Assembly: GCF_023206215.1 (NCBI RefSeq) | Contig: NZ_CP065800.1 | Coordinates: 1,116,001 to 1,180,000 of the forward strand | Direction of reading: 5' to 3' | Length of the DNA: 64,000 nt | DNA from: Butyrivibrio fibrisolvens | Lineage (GTDB): Bacteria; Bacillota; Clostridia; Lachnospirales; Lachnospiraceae | In this document: positions 30,699 to 39,196 of the stretch, one piece after another | How positions within the stretch are numbered: position 1 is the stretch's first letter | Layout: the number at the start of each line of letters is the position of its first letter | The notes under the pieces: model-generated | Databases searched by the model: none | Told to the model about the DNA's origin: nothing | Seen by the model: the letters and a program-made list of their open reading frames with translations, nothing else | Made by a program: the position numbers and the translations under genes

Positions 30699-31649
30699 AT
30701 GGAAGAGAAGAACTTAAATGAAGTAAAGGAAACAGAAAACGAGAAAGTCGAGTCCATGGAAGACTATGCTGATGTGCTGGAGAGATCTTTTAGGAAGTTG
30801 AATGTCGGAGATGTTGTAGAAGGCATAGTATCAGGCGTAGAAGAGACTAAGGTTACGGTTGATCTTGACTATTATGCTCCTGGTATTATCTTACTTGAAG
30901 ATCTGTCTGATGATCCGCATTTTTCTATAAGAAATGATATTCATACAGGAGACAGAATATCAGCTACCATCAAGAGAATGGATGATGGCAGAGGCAATAT
31001 CCTCTTATCCAAGAAAGAAGCAAACAAGGTTCTTGCATGGGACAAACTTAAGGAACTTCTAGAGTCCAAGGAAGTTGTAAGTGTTAAGGTAGCAGAAGCT
31101 GTTAAAGCTGGCGTTGTAGCTTATCTTGAAGGAGTAAGGGCATTTATTCCAGCATCTAAAATGGCACTTTCTTTTGTAGAAGAAGCTGATCTTGAAAGCT
31201 ATGTTGGCAAGACTTTGGAAGTACAGGTTATCACAGCAGATGAAGAAGATGATAAGCTTGTTCTGTCTGCAAAGGAGATATTAAGACAAAAAGCTGAAGA
31301 AGATAGGAAAAATAAGATCTCTAATGTAGAAGTTGGCCTTGTAACAGAAGGAACAGTTGAAAGTCTCCAGAATTACGGCGCATTTATAGATCTTGGAAAT
31401 GGAATCTCAGGACTTGTTCATATATCTCAGATTTCTAACCAGAGAATCGCACATCCAAGCTCTGTTCTTAAAGTAGGTCAGAAAGTAAAAGTTAAGGTAA
31501 TAGCTATCAAAGATGGCAAATTGTCACTTTCAATGAAGGCACTTGATGATGTCATGGCCAAAGAGATAACAGAAGAAGAGATCGAATATAAGAGTGAAGG
31601 CGAAGCTACGACAACACTTGCTGATCTTTTGAAAAAAGCAGGATTTTAA
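30699..31649 (+). CDS. S1-domain RNA-binding protein (short RpsA-like)
   Basis: A 316-aa protein with an acidic start, three S1-type OB folds (about 35-105, 120-190 and 207-277; the last is best conserved: GLVTEGTVESLQNYGAFIDLG, VHISQIS, VKVKVIAIK) and a short charged tail. Such three-domain proteins are annotated as S1-like in Firmicutes; they may help translation or bind mRNA. E. coli S1 has six domains, so a full S1 role is uncertain. It follows the TPR-like gene closely with AGGAAGG before the start. Confidence 0.85.
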   Translation: MEEKNLNEVKETENEKVESMEDYADVLERSFRKLNVGDVVEGIVSGVEETKVTVDLDYYAPGIILLEDLSDDPHFSIRNDIHTGDRISATIKRMDDGRGNILLSKKEANKVLAWDKLKELLESKEVVSVKVAEAVKAGVVAYLEGVRAFIPASKMALSFVEEADLESYVGKTLEVQVITADEEDDKLVLSAKEILRQKAEEDRKNKISNVEVGLVTEGTVESLQNYGAFIDLGNGISGLVHISQISNQRIAHPSSVLKVGQKVKVKVIAIKDGKLSLSMKALDDVMAKEITEEEIEYKSEGEATTTLADLLKKAGF

Positions 31650-31731
31650 CTTAAGGCAAGAATAATAGTTACTGAACAAAAAGGTATTCATCCTATAAAA
31701 GTGGATTCATCTGATGCAGAAAGGAGTTATG

Positions 31732-32454
31732 ATGAGCGAAGCTATTGAGAGATTAAAAGAGCTGATAGAAACAACTGACAACATAGTATTCTTTGGCGGC
31801 GCAGGAGTATCTACAGAAAGCGGTATTCCGGATTTTAGGAGTCAGGACGGACTTTATAATCAGAAATACAAGTATCCGCCGGAGCAGATTGTAAGTCATA
31901 CTTTCCTTACAAGAAAGCCTCAGGAATTTTTTGAATTCTATAAAGACAGGATGATATATCAGGATGCTAAGCCCAACAAGGCACATCTTAAACTGGCTCA
32001 GTGGGAAAAGGAAGGCAAATTAAAAGCTGTAATAACCCAGAATATTGATGGACTGCATCAGGCGGCCGGTTCTAAAAACGTTCTGGAGCTTCACGGAAGC
32101 ACATTAAGAAATTATTGTCTTAAATGCGGAAAGCGATATGATATTGATTATGTCATAAACTCAAAAGAGACGATCCCTTATTGTGAATGCGGCGGAATGG
32201 TAAGACCGGATGTTGTCCTGTACGAAGAAGGCCTTGATATGGATGTTATAGAATCTGCTGTCTCTTATATTAAAAATGCTGATGTTCTTATAATAGGCGG
32301 GACTTCACTGGCTGTATATCCTGCTGCAGGTCTTATCGATTACTATACAGGTGATAAGCTTGTTGTAGTCAATAAGTCGGCAACTCCCAGAGATTCACAG
32401 GCAGATCTGGTGGTTCAGGGAAGTATTGGCGAAATATTTGATCAGCTTCCATGA
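31732..32454 (+). CDS. NAD-dependent protein deacylase, Sir2 family
   Basis: Removes acyl groups from lysines with NAD+. From the ATG at 31732 the protein has 240 aa. AAAGGAG overlaps the upstream in-frame ATG at 31714, so that start is excluded. Sirtuin motifs are complete: GAGVSTESGIPDFRS (23-37), QNID (103-106), catalytic His121 and four Cys for zinc (129, 132, 151, 153). A Tyr-x-x-Arg (70-73) lies where desuccinylating sirtuins have one, which hints at acidic acyl groups but is not proof. Bacterial partners are unknown here. Confidence 0.92.
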   Translation: MSEAIERLKELIETTDNIVFFGGAGVSTESGIPDFRSQDGLYNQKYKYPPEQIVSHTFLTRKPQEFFEFYKDRMIYQDAKPNKAHLKLAQWEKEGKLKAVITQNIDGLHQAAGSKNVLELHGSTLRNYCLKCGKRYDIDYVINSKETIPYCECGGMVRPDVVLYEEGLDMDVIESAVSYIKNADVLIIGGTSLAVYPAAGLIDYYTGDKLVVVNKSATPRDSQADLVVQGSIGEIFDQLP

Positions 32455-32579
32455 GATAGAAGTATCCAGAGTTATGTTCGCAGTACAAGATCAAAGAGGC
32501 AATATATCAGGCTGCTGACTAAGCCTTAAGATTCATAATAGGATCTTTAGACATATTCTTTCGCAACATGAGGTTATAT

Positions 32580-32762
32580 ATGCAAATAGAAGTAGGAGAC
32601 ATAGTCACACTTAAGAAGAAACATCCATGCGGATCTTTTGAGTGGGAAGTATTAAGATCCGGTGCTGACTTCAGACTCAAATGTGTAGGATGTGCTCATC
32701 AGATAATGATAGCAAGAACAGCACTTGAGAAGAATATAAAAAGAATAAAGCATAAAGAATAA
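32580..32762 (+). CDS. DUF951 family protein
   Basis: A 60-aa protein with the family pattern VGDIVTLKKKHPCGSFEWEV, RSGADFRLKC and CGCH-type Cys pair (CVGCAH). The Cys and the basic surface suggest nucleic-acid or metal binding; the function is unknown to me. The in-frame ATG at 32568 is part of ATGAGG, the ribosome-binding site, so I start at 32580. The preceding CGCAACATGAGGTTA matches the end of the dispersed element. In other Firmicutes this gene lies near rpsF and the replication origin, as here. Confidence 0.85.
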   Translation: MQIEVGDIVTLKKKHPCGSFEWEVLRSGADFRLKCVGCAHQIMIARTALEKNIKRIKHKE

Positions 32763-32829
32763 AGCATAAAGAATAAAGCATAAAGAATAAAGGATAAAGC
32801 ATAAAAGATAAAGGATAAAGAATAAACTA
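32746..32829 (+). repeat. A-rich short tandem repeat
   Basis: AAAGCATAAAGAAT-type 13-14-bp units repeat about six times with variation (also GGATAAAG). The array begins in the last codons of DUF951 and may have added its Lys-rich tail. Confidence 0.75.
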
Positions 32830-33111
32830 CTAAAACTTCCTGATATGACGCACTACCAGCCTATGTAAAGATCTTGGGGATGTCGGTATGTTCAAGTGGA
32901 AAGTCTGTATAGATTAGGATTTTGATTTATCTGACAATTCGATTTATTGAATGAAAAAAGCAATTTTACGTTAAAAAACTTGCAAATAAAGGCTGTTCAT
33001 GCTATGATGAAACTCCGTGATATAAATTCCTTGCTTCTGCTGCAGCACTTTTACGTATCACACGCTGCACATGCAGGCGGAAGCCAGAGACCAAAAGGAG
33101 GTAACAACAGC
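32763..33111. other. Gap between DUF951 and rpsF
   Basis: No gene seen. It holds the A-rich tandem array, then at 32846-32899 a stretch similar to the ends of the giant palindrome (19 of 22 bases identical at 32878-32899), then the rpsF leader. The leader has a rich AAAAGGAGG site just before rpsF. Read-through text in the rpsF frame (32947-33111) is not coding. Confidence 0.6.
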
Positions 33112-33402
33112 ATGAACAAGTACGAATTAGCCGTTGTTGTCAGCGCAAATGTTGATGATGAAGCAAAAACAAAGGCCGTTGACAAGTGCAAGGCACTGAT
33201 CGAGCGTTTCGGAGGCACAGTTACGAACGTAGACGATTGGGGTAAGAAGAAGCTTGCTTATGAGATTCAGAAGCAGACTGAAGGTTTCTACTACTTCATC
33301 CAGTTCGACGCTGAGGCATCAGTTCCAGCTGAGCTCGAGTCACGTGTTCGCATCGTGGACAACGTCATCAGATACTTATGCGTTAGAAACGACGAGGCAT
33401 AA
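33112..33402 (+). CDS. rpsF: 30S ribosomal protein bS6
   Basis: A 96-aa protein of the small subunit that pairs with S18. MNKYELAVVVSANVDDE, the KKLAYEIQK motif and FDAEASVPAELESR are typical. AAAAGGAGG lies 8 bp before the ATG at 33112; a longer reading from 32947 is excluded by this. It leads the classic rpsF-ssb-rpsR operon. Confidence 0.97.
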   Translation: MNKYELAVVVSANVDDEAKTKAVDKCKALIERFGGTVTNVDDWGKKKLAYEIQKQTEGFYYFIQFDAEASVPAELESRVRIVDNVIRYLCVRNDEA

Positions 33403-33419
33403 GAAAGAGGACAAGACAG

Positions 33420-33869
33420 ATGAATAAAGTTATACTTATGGGACGTTTAACAAGAGATCCGGATGTAAGATATAGTCAGGGTGAGAACCCACTTGCAATT
33501 GCAAGATATACACTGGCTGTTGACCGCAGATTTTCTAGAAAAGATGGTGGTGACGGACAGCAGACTGCAGATTTTATTTCCTGCAAAGCTTTTGGAAGAT
33601 CCGGTGAATTTGCAGAAAAGTATTTCCGCAAGGGAACCAAGATCTGCGTAACAGGCAGAATCGAAACTGGTTCATACACCAATAAGGATGGCGTCAAAGT
33701 ATACACTACAGAAGTCGTTGTAGAAGATCAGGAGTTCGCAGAGAGCAAGAACAGCGGAAGCGGAGATTTCTCTCAGCCCGTAGCATCTGGATCTGCAGCA
33801 CCTGTAGCGGCAGCTGATGGTTTCATGAACATTCCTGATGGAATTGATGAAGAACTGCCGTTCAACTAA
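33420..33869 (+). CDS. ssb: Single-stranded DNA-binding protein
   Basis: Binds single-stranded DNA in replication and repair. The 149-aa protein has the OB fold (MNKVILMGRLTRDPDVRYS at 1-19, FISCKAFGR, GTKICVTGRIETGSY) and the acidic C-terminal tip DEELPFN that recruits partner proteins. It lies between rpsF and rpsR, the usual operon in Firmicutes. Confidence 0.97.
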   Translation: MNKVILMGRLTRDPDVRYSQGENPLAIARYTLAVDRRFSRKDGGDGQQTADFISCKAFGRSGEFAEKYFRKGTKICVTGRIETGSYTNKDGVKVYTTEVVVEDQEFAESKNSGSGDFSQPVASGSAAPVAAADGFMNIPDGIDEELPFN

Positions 33870-33915
33870 TGGTCAGCAGTTTAGGCTGACTAGAATTTGA
33901 TAGGAGGCAAACCAA

Positions 33916-34173
33916 ATGGCTTTCAATAAAGAAAGATCCGAAGCACCTCGTAGAAAAGGTGGCATGCACAGAAGAAAGAAAGTTTGCGTATTCTGTGGTA
34001 AGGATCATGCAATTGATTATAAAGATGCAGCAACTCTTAAGAAGTATGTTTCTGAGAGCGGAAAGATTCTTCCTAGAAGAATCACAGGAAATTGCGCAAA
34101 GCACCAGAGAGAGATCACTGTTGCTATCAAGCGTGCTAGACATCTTGCTATTATGCCATACGTAGCAGACTAA
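33916..34173 (+). CDS. rpsR: 30S ribosomal protein bS18
   Basis: An 85-aa basic protein with [27 protein letters not shown] and CAKHQR. The Cys residues suit a zinc-binding S18 form. TAGGAGG precedes the start. It ends the rpsF operon, followed by a terminator. Confidence 0.97.
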   Translation: MAFNKERSEAPRRKGGMHRRKKVCVFCGKDHAIDYKDAATLKKYVSESGKILPRRITGNCAKHQREITVAIKRARHLAIMPYVAD

Positions 34174-34198
34174 TAGTCAGCAATAAGGTATATAATTC

Positions 34199-34239
34199 AA
34201 GGCACTTTTTAGAAGAGATTCTAAGAAGTGCCTTTTTTC
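34199..34239 (+). terminator. Terminator of the rpsF-ssb-rpsR operon
   Basis: AAGGCACTTTTTAG pairs with CTAAGAAGTGCC, followed by six or seven T. Confidence 0.9.
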
Positions 34240-34398
34240 TTCTTGGTATTATATTTTCTAATGCAGGGAATTGCTTTTAGCCTTAGCTATATTCATAAGG
34301 TTTTTTATGCCTATATTAAAATTACTGTATCGTCAGGTGGCAGGCTCTTACAATAAATGTTATAATCCATTTTATAGGAGCCGTGGAGGGTTATTCAA

Positions 34399-36456
34399 AT
34401 GAAGAAAAATAGAATCAGATTAAAGGGACGTCTGCGTACTTTTCTAACGACATTTCTTTACCTGGATATTATATTAATTCTTGTCACATTTCTTGTGTTT
34501 TTGTTTGGTGGCATTCAGGCAGGGATTATCCTTACGATTTTCACTATTTTATATACCGTAATTGTTTTTCTTATGTATTTTATGACCCGGCCTATTGTTA
34601 TCAATGAGCTTATTAGCTTTGCTACGCAGTATGGACAGATTCAGAAGACTTTACTTAGAGAGATGGATCTGCCAAGCTGTCTTTTGGATGATACAGGCAA
34701 AGTTATTTGGTCTAATATTGCATTTGAGAAGACTGTTCATGAGAAAAAGAATTTTCATAAGCAGATAACTGCTGTTTTCCCATCAGTTACAGCCGATAAG
34801 TTTCCGGCTATGGATGATGAGGAAGTCCAGTATGATCTTGAATATGAAAATAACTACTATTCTCTTAGAATGCGCAAAATATCTCTTGAAGAGATGGCAA
34901 GTAACAGTGATATCATTGAAGCCGGAAGCTATGACGGATATCTTATCATAGTATACCTTTTCGATCAGACAGCACTTCGTCTTGCTGTTCAGGAAGTCGA
35001 TGACCAGTCTATGGCTGCAGGTCTTATCTACCTTGATAACTATGAAGAGGCACTTGAAAGTGTAGAAGAGGTTCGAAGGTCACTTCTTATTGCACTTATA
35101 GATCGTAAGATCAATAAATATGTTGCAAGTTGTAACGGAATTGTGCGGAAGACTGAGAAGGATAAATATTTTGTTGTAATGCCCAAGAGGTATTGCAAGG
35201 TGATGCAGGAAGCCAGATTTGACATACTTGAAGAAGTCAAGACAGTCAATATAGGTAATGAGATGGCTGTTACCCTCAGTATAGGTATGGGTATAGATGG
35301 TCTATCATATTCGCAAAACTATGAATTTGCCCGTAATGCTATAGATCTGGCTCTTGGCAGAGGCGGTGATCAGGCTGTAGTCAAAACTCCTGATAATACC
35401 ATCTATTATGGCGGTAAGAGTCAGCAGATTGAGAAGAATACAAGAGTCAAAGCCAGAGTTAAGGCACATGCTCTAAAGGAGATCATCACAGCTAATGATA
35501 CAGTGCTTGTCATGGGTCACAGACTTGGCGATGTAGATAGCTTTGGAGCTTCTGTTGGTATTAACAGGATCAGTAAGTATCTTGACAGAAAATGTCATAT
35601 AGTTCTTAATGATGTGACCAAATCCATGCAGCCTCTGGTAGATCTTTTTAAGAACAATCCGGAATATGAAGATGATATGATCATAGGCTCTCAGACTGCG
35701 ATTGATATGGCTAGCGGCAATGTAGTCCTGGTTGTTGTAGATGTCAATAAGCCGTCTATAACAGAATGTCCTGAGCTTCTTAGATTTTGTAAGAATATAG
35801 TAGTGCTGGATCATCACAGACAGGGAACAGAGACTATAGAGAATGCAACTCTTTCATATGTTGAGCCTTATGCTTCATCGACATGTGAGATGGTATCTGA
35901 GATACTTCAGTATATCGGTGAGAATGTAAAAGTCAACACCGAAGAAGCAGACAGCATGTATTCCGGTATCATGGTTGATACCAATAACTTTATGCAAAAA
36001 ACCGGTGTCAGAACCTTTGAGGCTGCAGCATTCCTTCGTCGTAACGGTGCTGATGTTACCAGAGTCAGAAAACTCTTTAGAGAAGACGCCAATGAATACA
36101 AGACCAAAGCAGATGCAGTCAGCCAGGCTGAGATCTATAAAGGAGCCTATGCAATATCCATATGTAACAGTGAAGATATCGTAAGTCCTACTATCATCGG
36201 AGCTCAGGCAGCCAATGAACTTCTTAATATAAAGGGAATCAGGGCTAGCTTTGTATGTACCGAATATCAGAATATGGTATATGTAAGTGCAAGATCGATT
36301 GATGAAGTCAACGTTCAGCTTGTCATGGAGAGACTTGGCGGTGGTGGTCATATGACTATGGCCGGATGCCAGATGGAAGGCATGACAGTTACAGAAGCTA
36401 TAGGAATTATCAAGAAAACAATAGATACAATGATTGAGGAAGGTGAACTTAAATGA
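34399..36456 (+). CDS. gdpP: Cyclic-di-AMP phosphodiesterase, GdpP type
   Basis: Degrades the second messenger c-di-AMP at the membrane. The 685-aa protein has two membrane segments (about 13-62), a PAS-like domain (about 80-155), a degenerate GGDEF domain (about 175-305), the DHH domain with [11 protein letters not shown] (from about 371) and DHHRQG (471-476), and the DHHA1 domain with [10 protein letters not shown] (from about 647). The length and order match Firmicutes GdpP. It overlaps rplI by 4 bp (ATGA) and lies in the conserved gdpP-rplI-dnaB group. GGAGCCGTGGAGGG precedes the start. Confidence 0.95.
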   Translation: MKKNRIRLKGRLRTFLTTFLYLDIILILVTFLVFLFGGIQAGIILTIFTILYTVIVFLMYFMTRPIVINELISFATQYGQIQKTLLREMDLPSCLLDDTGKVIWSNIAFEKTVHEKKNFHKQITAVFPSVTADKFPAMDDEEVQYDLEYENNYYSLRMRKISLEEMASNSDIIEAGSYDGYLIIVYLFDQTALRLAVQEVDDQSMAAGLIYLDNYEEALESVEEVRRSLLIALIDRKINKYVASCNGIVRKTEKDKYFVVMPKRYCKVMQEARFDILEEVKTVNIGNEMAVTLSIGMGIDGLSYSQNYEFARNAIDLALGRGGDQAVVKTPDNTIYYGGKSQQIEKNTRVKARVKAHALKEIITANDTVLVMGHRLGDVDSFGASVGINRISKYLDRKCHIVLNDVTKSMQPLVDLFKNNPEYEDDMIIGSQTAIDMASGNVVLVVVDVNKPSITECPELLRFCKNIVVLDHHRQGTETIENATLSYVEPYASSTCEMVSEILQYIGENVKVNTEEADSMYSGIMVDTNNFMQKTGVRTFEAAAFLRRNGADVTRVRKLFREDANEYKTKADAVSQAEIYKGAYAISICNSEDIVSPTIIGAQAANELLNIKGIRASFVCTEYQNMVYVSARSIDEVNVQLVMERLGGGGHMTMAGCQMEGMTVTEAIGIIKKTIDTMIEEGELK

Positions 36457-36899
36457 AAGTAATTCTTTTGGAAGATGTTAAATCTCTTGGAAAAAAGGGA
36501 GATATTGTAAAAGTAAGTGACGGATATGCTAATAATATGCTCTTTAAGCAAAAGCTTGGAGTAGAAGCAACCAATGCAAATCTTGCAAGACTTAAGGCTG
36601 AGCAGAAACATGATGCCAAGGTAGCAGAGGAGAAGCTTGAAGATGCTAAGGCATTTGGAGAAAAAATCGAGAAGGAACTGATCAAGGTTACTATCAAAAC
36701 AGGAGAAGGTGGTAAAGTATTCGGATCAGTTTCTACTAAGGAAATCGCTCAGGCAGCAAAAACTCAGTTTGGTTTTGATATAGACAAAAAGAAACTTGTT
36801 CTCTCAGAACCTATCAAGGCATGTGGAACTTATGAGATCCCTGTAAAGCTTCATCCACAGGTAACAGCTAAGATCAGAGTATCTGTAACAGAAGCTTAA
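36453..36899 (+). CDS. rplI: 50S ribosomal protein bL9
   Basis: A 148-aa protein with the L9 N-domain ([27 protein letters not shown]), the long connecting helix (about 40-75) and the C-domain with GKVFGSVS. It shares 4 bp with gdpP, which points to translational coupling. Confidence 0.97.
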   Translation: MKVILLEDVKSLGKKGDIVKVSDGYANNMLFKQKLGVEATNANLARLKAEQKHDAKVAEEKLEDAKAFGEKIEKELIKVTIKTGEGGKVFGSVSTKEIAQAAKTQFGFDIDKKKLVLSEPIKACGTYEIPVKLHPQVTAKIRVSVTEA

Positions 36900-36937
36900 G
36901 TTTACGACAAAACTAATTCTCGGATCAAAGGATAATT

Positions 36938-38281
36938 ATGGCAGACGAACAGTTTATGGTCAAAAGGGTTCCTCCGCAAAGTCGTGAGGCAGAGCAGTCT
37001 GTTGTAGGCGCTATGCTTATGGACAGGGAGGCGATAGAAGTTGCAACCGAGTACATAACGGGTGAAGATTTCTATGATCGCCAGCTTGGAACCTTTTTTG
37101 ATGCATGTGTAGAACTTAATAAAGAGGGAAGACCTGTTGACCAGGTAACACTTCAGGAAAGGCTCAAAGACAAGAATGTTCCGCCGGAGTACGCTTCAAC
37201 TGAGTATATTGTCAATCTTGTAGCAGCGGTTCCGACTTCGGCCAACGTCAAGTATTATGCACAGATAGTTGCAGAGAAGTCTACACTTCGAAAACTTATC
37301 AAAGTATGCGAAGAGACATCAAGTAACTGCTACGCAGGAACTGATAATCTGGAAACTATTCTGAATAATGTCGAGAAAGACGTTTTTAATGTAACGCAAA
37401 GAAGGGACAGCGGAGAGTTCGTTCCGATCAGGCAGATTGTTGTCAATGCCCTTAATAAGATAGCAACTGCAAGCCGTAATACTGGAACAGTTACAGGTAT
37501 CGCAACAGGATTTACAGATCTTGACTATGATACTTCGGGATTTCAACCATCGGATCTTATCCTTATAGCGGCAAGGCCTTCAATGGGTAAGACAGCTTTT
37601 GCACTTAATATTGCAGAATATATGGCTTTTAGAAATAATGTTACTGCAGCTATATTCTCGCTGGAAATGAGTAAAGAACAGCTTGTAAACAGACTTTTTG
37701 CCATGGAATCCCATGTCGAAGCTCAGAATCTAAGAACAGGTAAGATGTCTGACGGTGACTGGGAAGCTCTGATTGACAGTGCTGATCTTATAGGCGGTTC
37801 TAACCTCATAATAGATGATACTCCTGGTATATCTGTACAGGAGATGAGATCCAAGTGTCGTAAGTACAAGATGGAGCATAATCTTGGAATTATATTCATT
37901 GACTACTTACAGCTTATGTCAGGAGGTGGAACAAGAGGATCGGAATCAAGACAGCAGGAGATTTCAGATATATCAAGATCACTTAAAGCTCTTGCCAGAG
38001 AGATCAATGTTCCTGTTGTTGCACTGTCACAGCTGTCACGAGCTGTAGAGCAGAGACCTGATCACAGACCCATGCTATCTGACCTTCGAGAATCCGGAGC
38101 TATCGAGCAGGATGCGGATATGGTTATGTTCATCTATCGTGATGATTACTATAATCATGATACTGAGAAAAAAGGTATCGCAGAGATCATCATAGCTAAA
38201 CAGAGAAATGGCCCTATCGGAACGGTTGAACTTCTCTGGATGCCTCAGTTTACAAAGTTTGCAAATCTGGAGAGGCATTAA
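36938..38281 (+). CDS. dnaB: Replicative DNA helicase
   Basis: Hexameric helicase that unwinds DNA at the fork. The 447-aa protein has the N-terminal domain (PPQSREAEQSVVGAML) and the RecA-like domain with Walker A RPSMGKTA (from about 213), Walker B IIFIDYLQLM, the SRQQEISDISRSLK loop and the final WMPQFTKF. It is downstream of rplI (39 bp gap). The partner loader may be the DnaC-like protein at 54446. A terminator follows. Confidence 0.97.
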   Translation: MADEQFMVKRVPPQSREAEQSVVGAMLMDREAIEVATEYITGEDFYDRQLGTFFDACVELNKEGRPVDQVTLQERLKDKNVPPEYASTEYIVNLVAAVPTSANVKYYAQIVAEKSTLRKLIKVCEETSSNCYAGTDNLETILNNVEKDVFNVTQRRDSGEFVPIRQIVVNALNKIATASRNTGTVTGIATGFTDLDYDTSGFQPSDLILIAARPSMGKTAFALNIAEYMAFRNNVTAAIFSLEMSKEQLVNRLFAMESHVEAQNLRTGKMSDGDWEALIDSADLIGGSNLIIDDTPGISVQEMRSKCRKYKMEHNLGIIFIDYLQLMSGGGTRGSESRQQEISDISRSLKALAREINVPVVALSQLSRAVEQRPDHRPMLSDLRESGAIEQDADMVMFIYRDDYYNHDTEKKGIAEIIIAKQRNGPIGTVELLWMPQFTKFANLERH

Positions 38282-38407
38282 AAGGCAGATAAGATTTATA
38301 AGTCTTAATAAAAGAGAACGATTATTACCCGTAAGGATTCAGACAAAGATATAAAAGAATAAAGAATTGATGGATTAAAACAATATGTTAACATACATCA
38401 GTTTTTT

Positions 38408-38441
38408 AGCGGATTGTAGTGAGTTTACAATCCGCTTTTTT
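38408..38441 (+). terminator. Terminator of dnaB
   Basis: An 11-bp perfect stem with a 7-nt loop is followed by TTTTTTAT. Confidence 0.9.
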
Positions 38442-38476
38442 ATCTGAAAATAATGTTTCGATTTTGTAAAAAAGAC

Positions 38477-38513
38477 CGATAAAAAAACAGGTAAGCAAAA
38501 TGCTTACCTGTTT
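38477..38513 (-). terminator. Terminator of the ferredoxin gene
   Basis: A perfect 13-bp stem (38485-38497 with 38501-38513) with an AAA loop; the T-run is on the - strand side. Confidence 0.88.
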
Positions 38514-38585
38514 AGTTCAAATTATTATCGATCAGTTTTGATCATAATTCAATCCGGATTTTATCAAAGATAAAATTAAATTGAA

Positions 38586-38756
38586 TTATCCCTGAGAAAT
38601 AGCTGAAACAGGGCACTGAGCTGCGCAAGAACCGCAGTCGATACATGTGTTAGGATCGATCTCGTACTGAGAAGCTCCCTGAGAAATAGCTGAAACAGGG
38701 CACTGAGCAGCACATGAACCGCAGCTGATGCAAGAATCACTAATAACGTATGCCAT
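38586..38756 (-). CDS. Small 2[4Fe-4S] ferredoxin
   Basis: A 56-aa low-potential electron carrier of the clostridial type, with two CxxCxxCxxxCP motifs (SCISCGSCAAQCPVSAI and TCIDCGSCAAQCPVSAI). The gene is too short for ordinary ORF limits; GGAAGGAG lies 8 bp before its ATG at 38756. Both halves end in CGSCAAQCPVSAISQG, and 33 bp (38589-38621 and 38676-38708) are identical in DNA, a sign of duplication or gene conversion. It is divergent from the PFOR gene, which needs such a ferredoxin as electron acceptor. Confidence 0.95.
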   Translation of the reverse strand: MAYVISDSCISCGSCAAQCPVSAISQGASQYEIDPNTCIDCGSCAAQCPVSAISQG

Positions 38757-39196
38757 AGTAAAATCTCCTTCCTTACGAATGAATAAGTAATAATTACTAA
38801 TGAGTTTGCCTTCTCATTATTTACTTTGTTGCAATCATAATAGTATATCAAAATTATGAATTTAGCAAGTTTGTTAGCACTGGCTAATGATGCTGCAAAT
38901 AATCCTTATAGATATTGCACATATAGATACATTGTAAAAGTTTAAGAATTGTTAATAATCACCCACGTTGACATTGGCTGGGTCAAATGCTACTATGATA
39001 TTTGCAGTAATATATGATATTAACGTCTATTTTTGTGCTCATTTCAGGCAAAATGATTTTTGCACAAATCGTTGTATCAGTTAATTTGCATAGAAATGTG
39101 GAATTTTTTACTATAAAATTTTCTCATTTCCGGAAACTGTAGATACAGATCAACATACCGGATCTGTATTGTAAAAATAAGGTAGGAGGAATAATA
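38757..39196. other. Divergent promoter region of ferredoxin and nifJ
   Basis: No gene in these 440 bases. A strong promoter (38968-38996) drives nifJ with a leader of about 195 nt, which includes a perfect 9-bp hairpin (ATACAGATC with GATCTGTAT, about 39142-39169) and a weaker stem ahead of it (GAAATG with CATTTC). The reason for the long leader is not evident. Confidence 0.6.
38968..38996 (+). promoter_or_regulatory. Promoter of nifJ
   Basis: TTGACA (38968-38973) and TACTAT (38991-38996) with 17-bp spacing. Confidence 0.7.

Larger units (their letters stand above)
38282..38585. other. Gap between dnaB and the ferredoxin gene with two terminators
   Basis: No gene seen. It has a + strand terminator at 38408-38441 (AGCGGATTGTA with TACAATCCGCT, then T-run) that ends dnaB, and a perfect 13-bp stem at 38485-38513 whose T7 run lies on the - strand and ends the ferredoxin gene. 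A third dyad, AATTCAAT with ATTGAATT (38541-38587), abuts the ferredoxin stop codon. Confidence 0.8.

Noticed and set aside
32947..33111. N-terminal extension of bS6
   Set aside because: The extension precedes an excellent ribosome-binding site and has no homology to S6; the normal length is reached from 33112.
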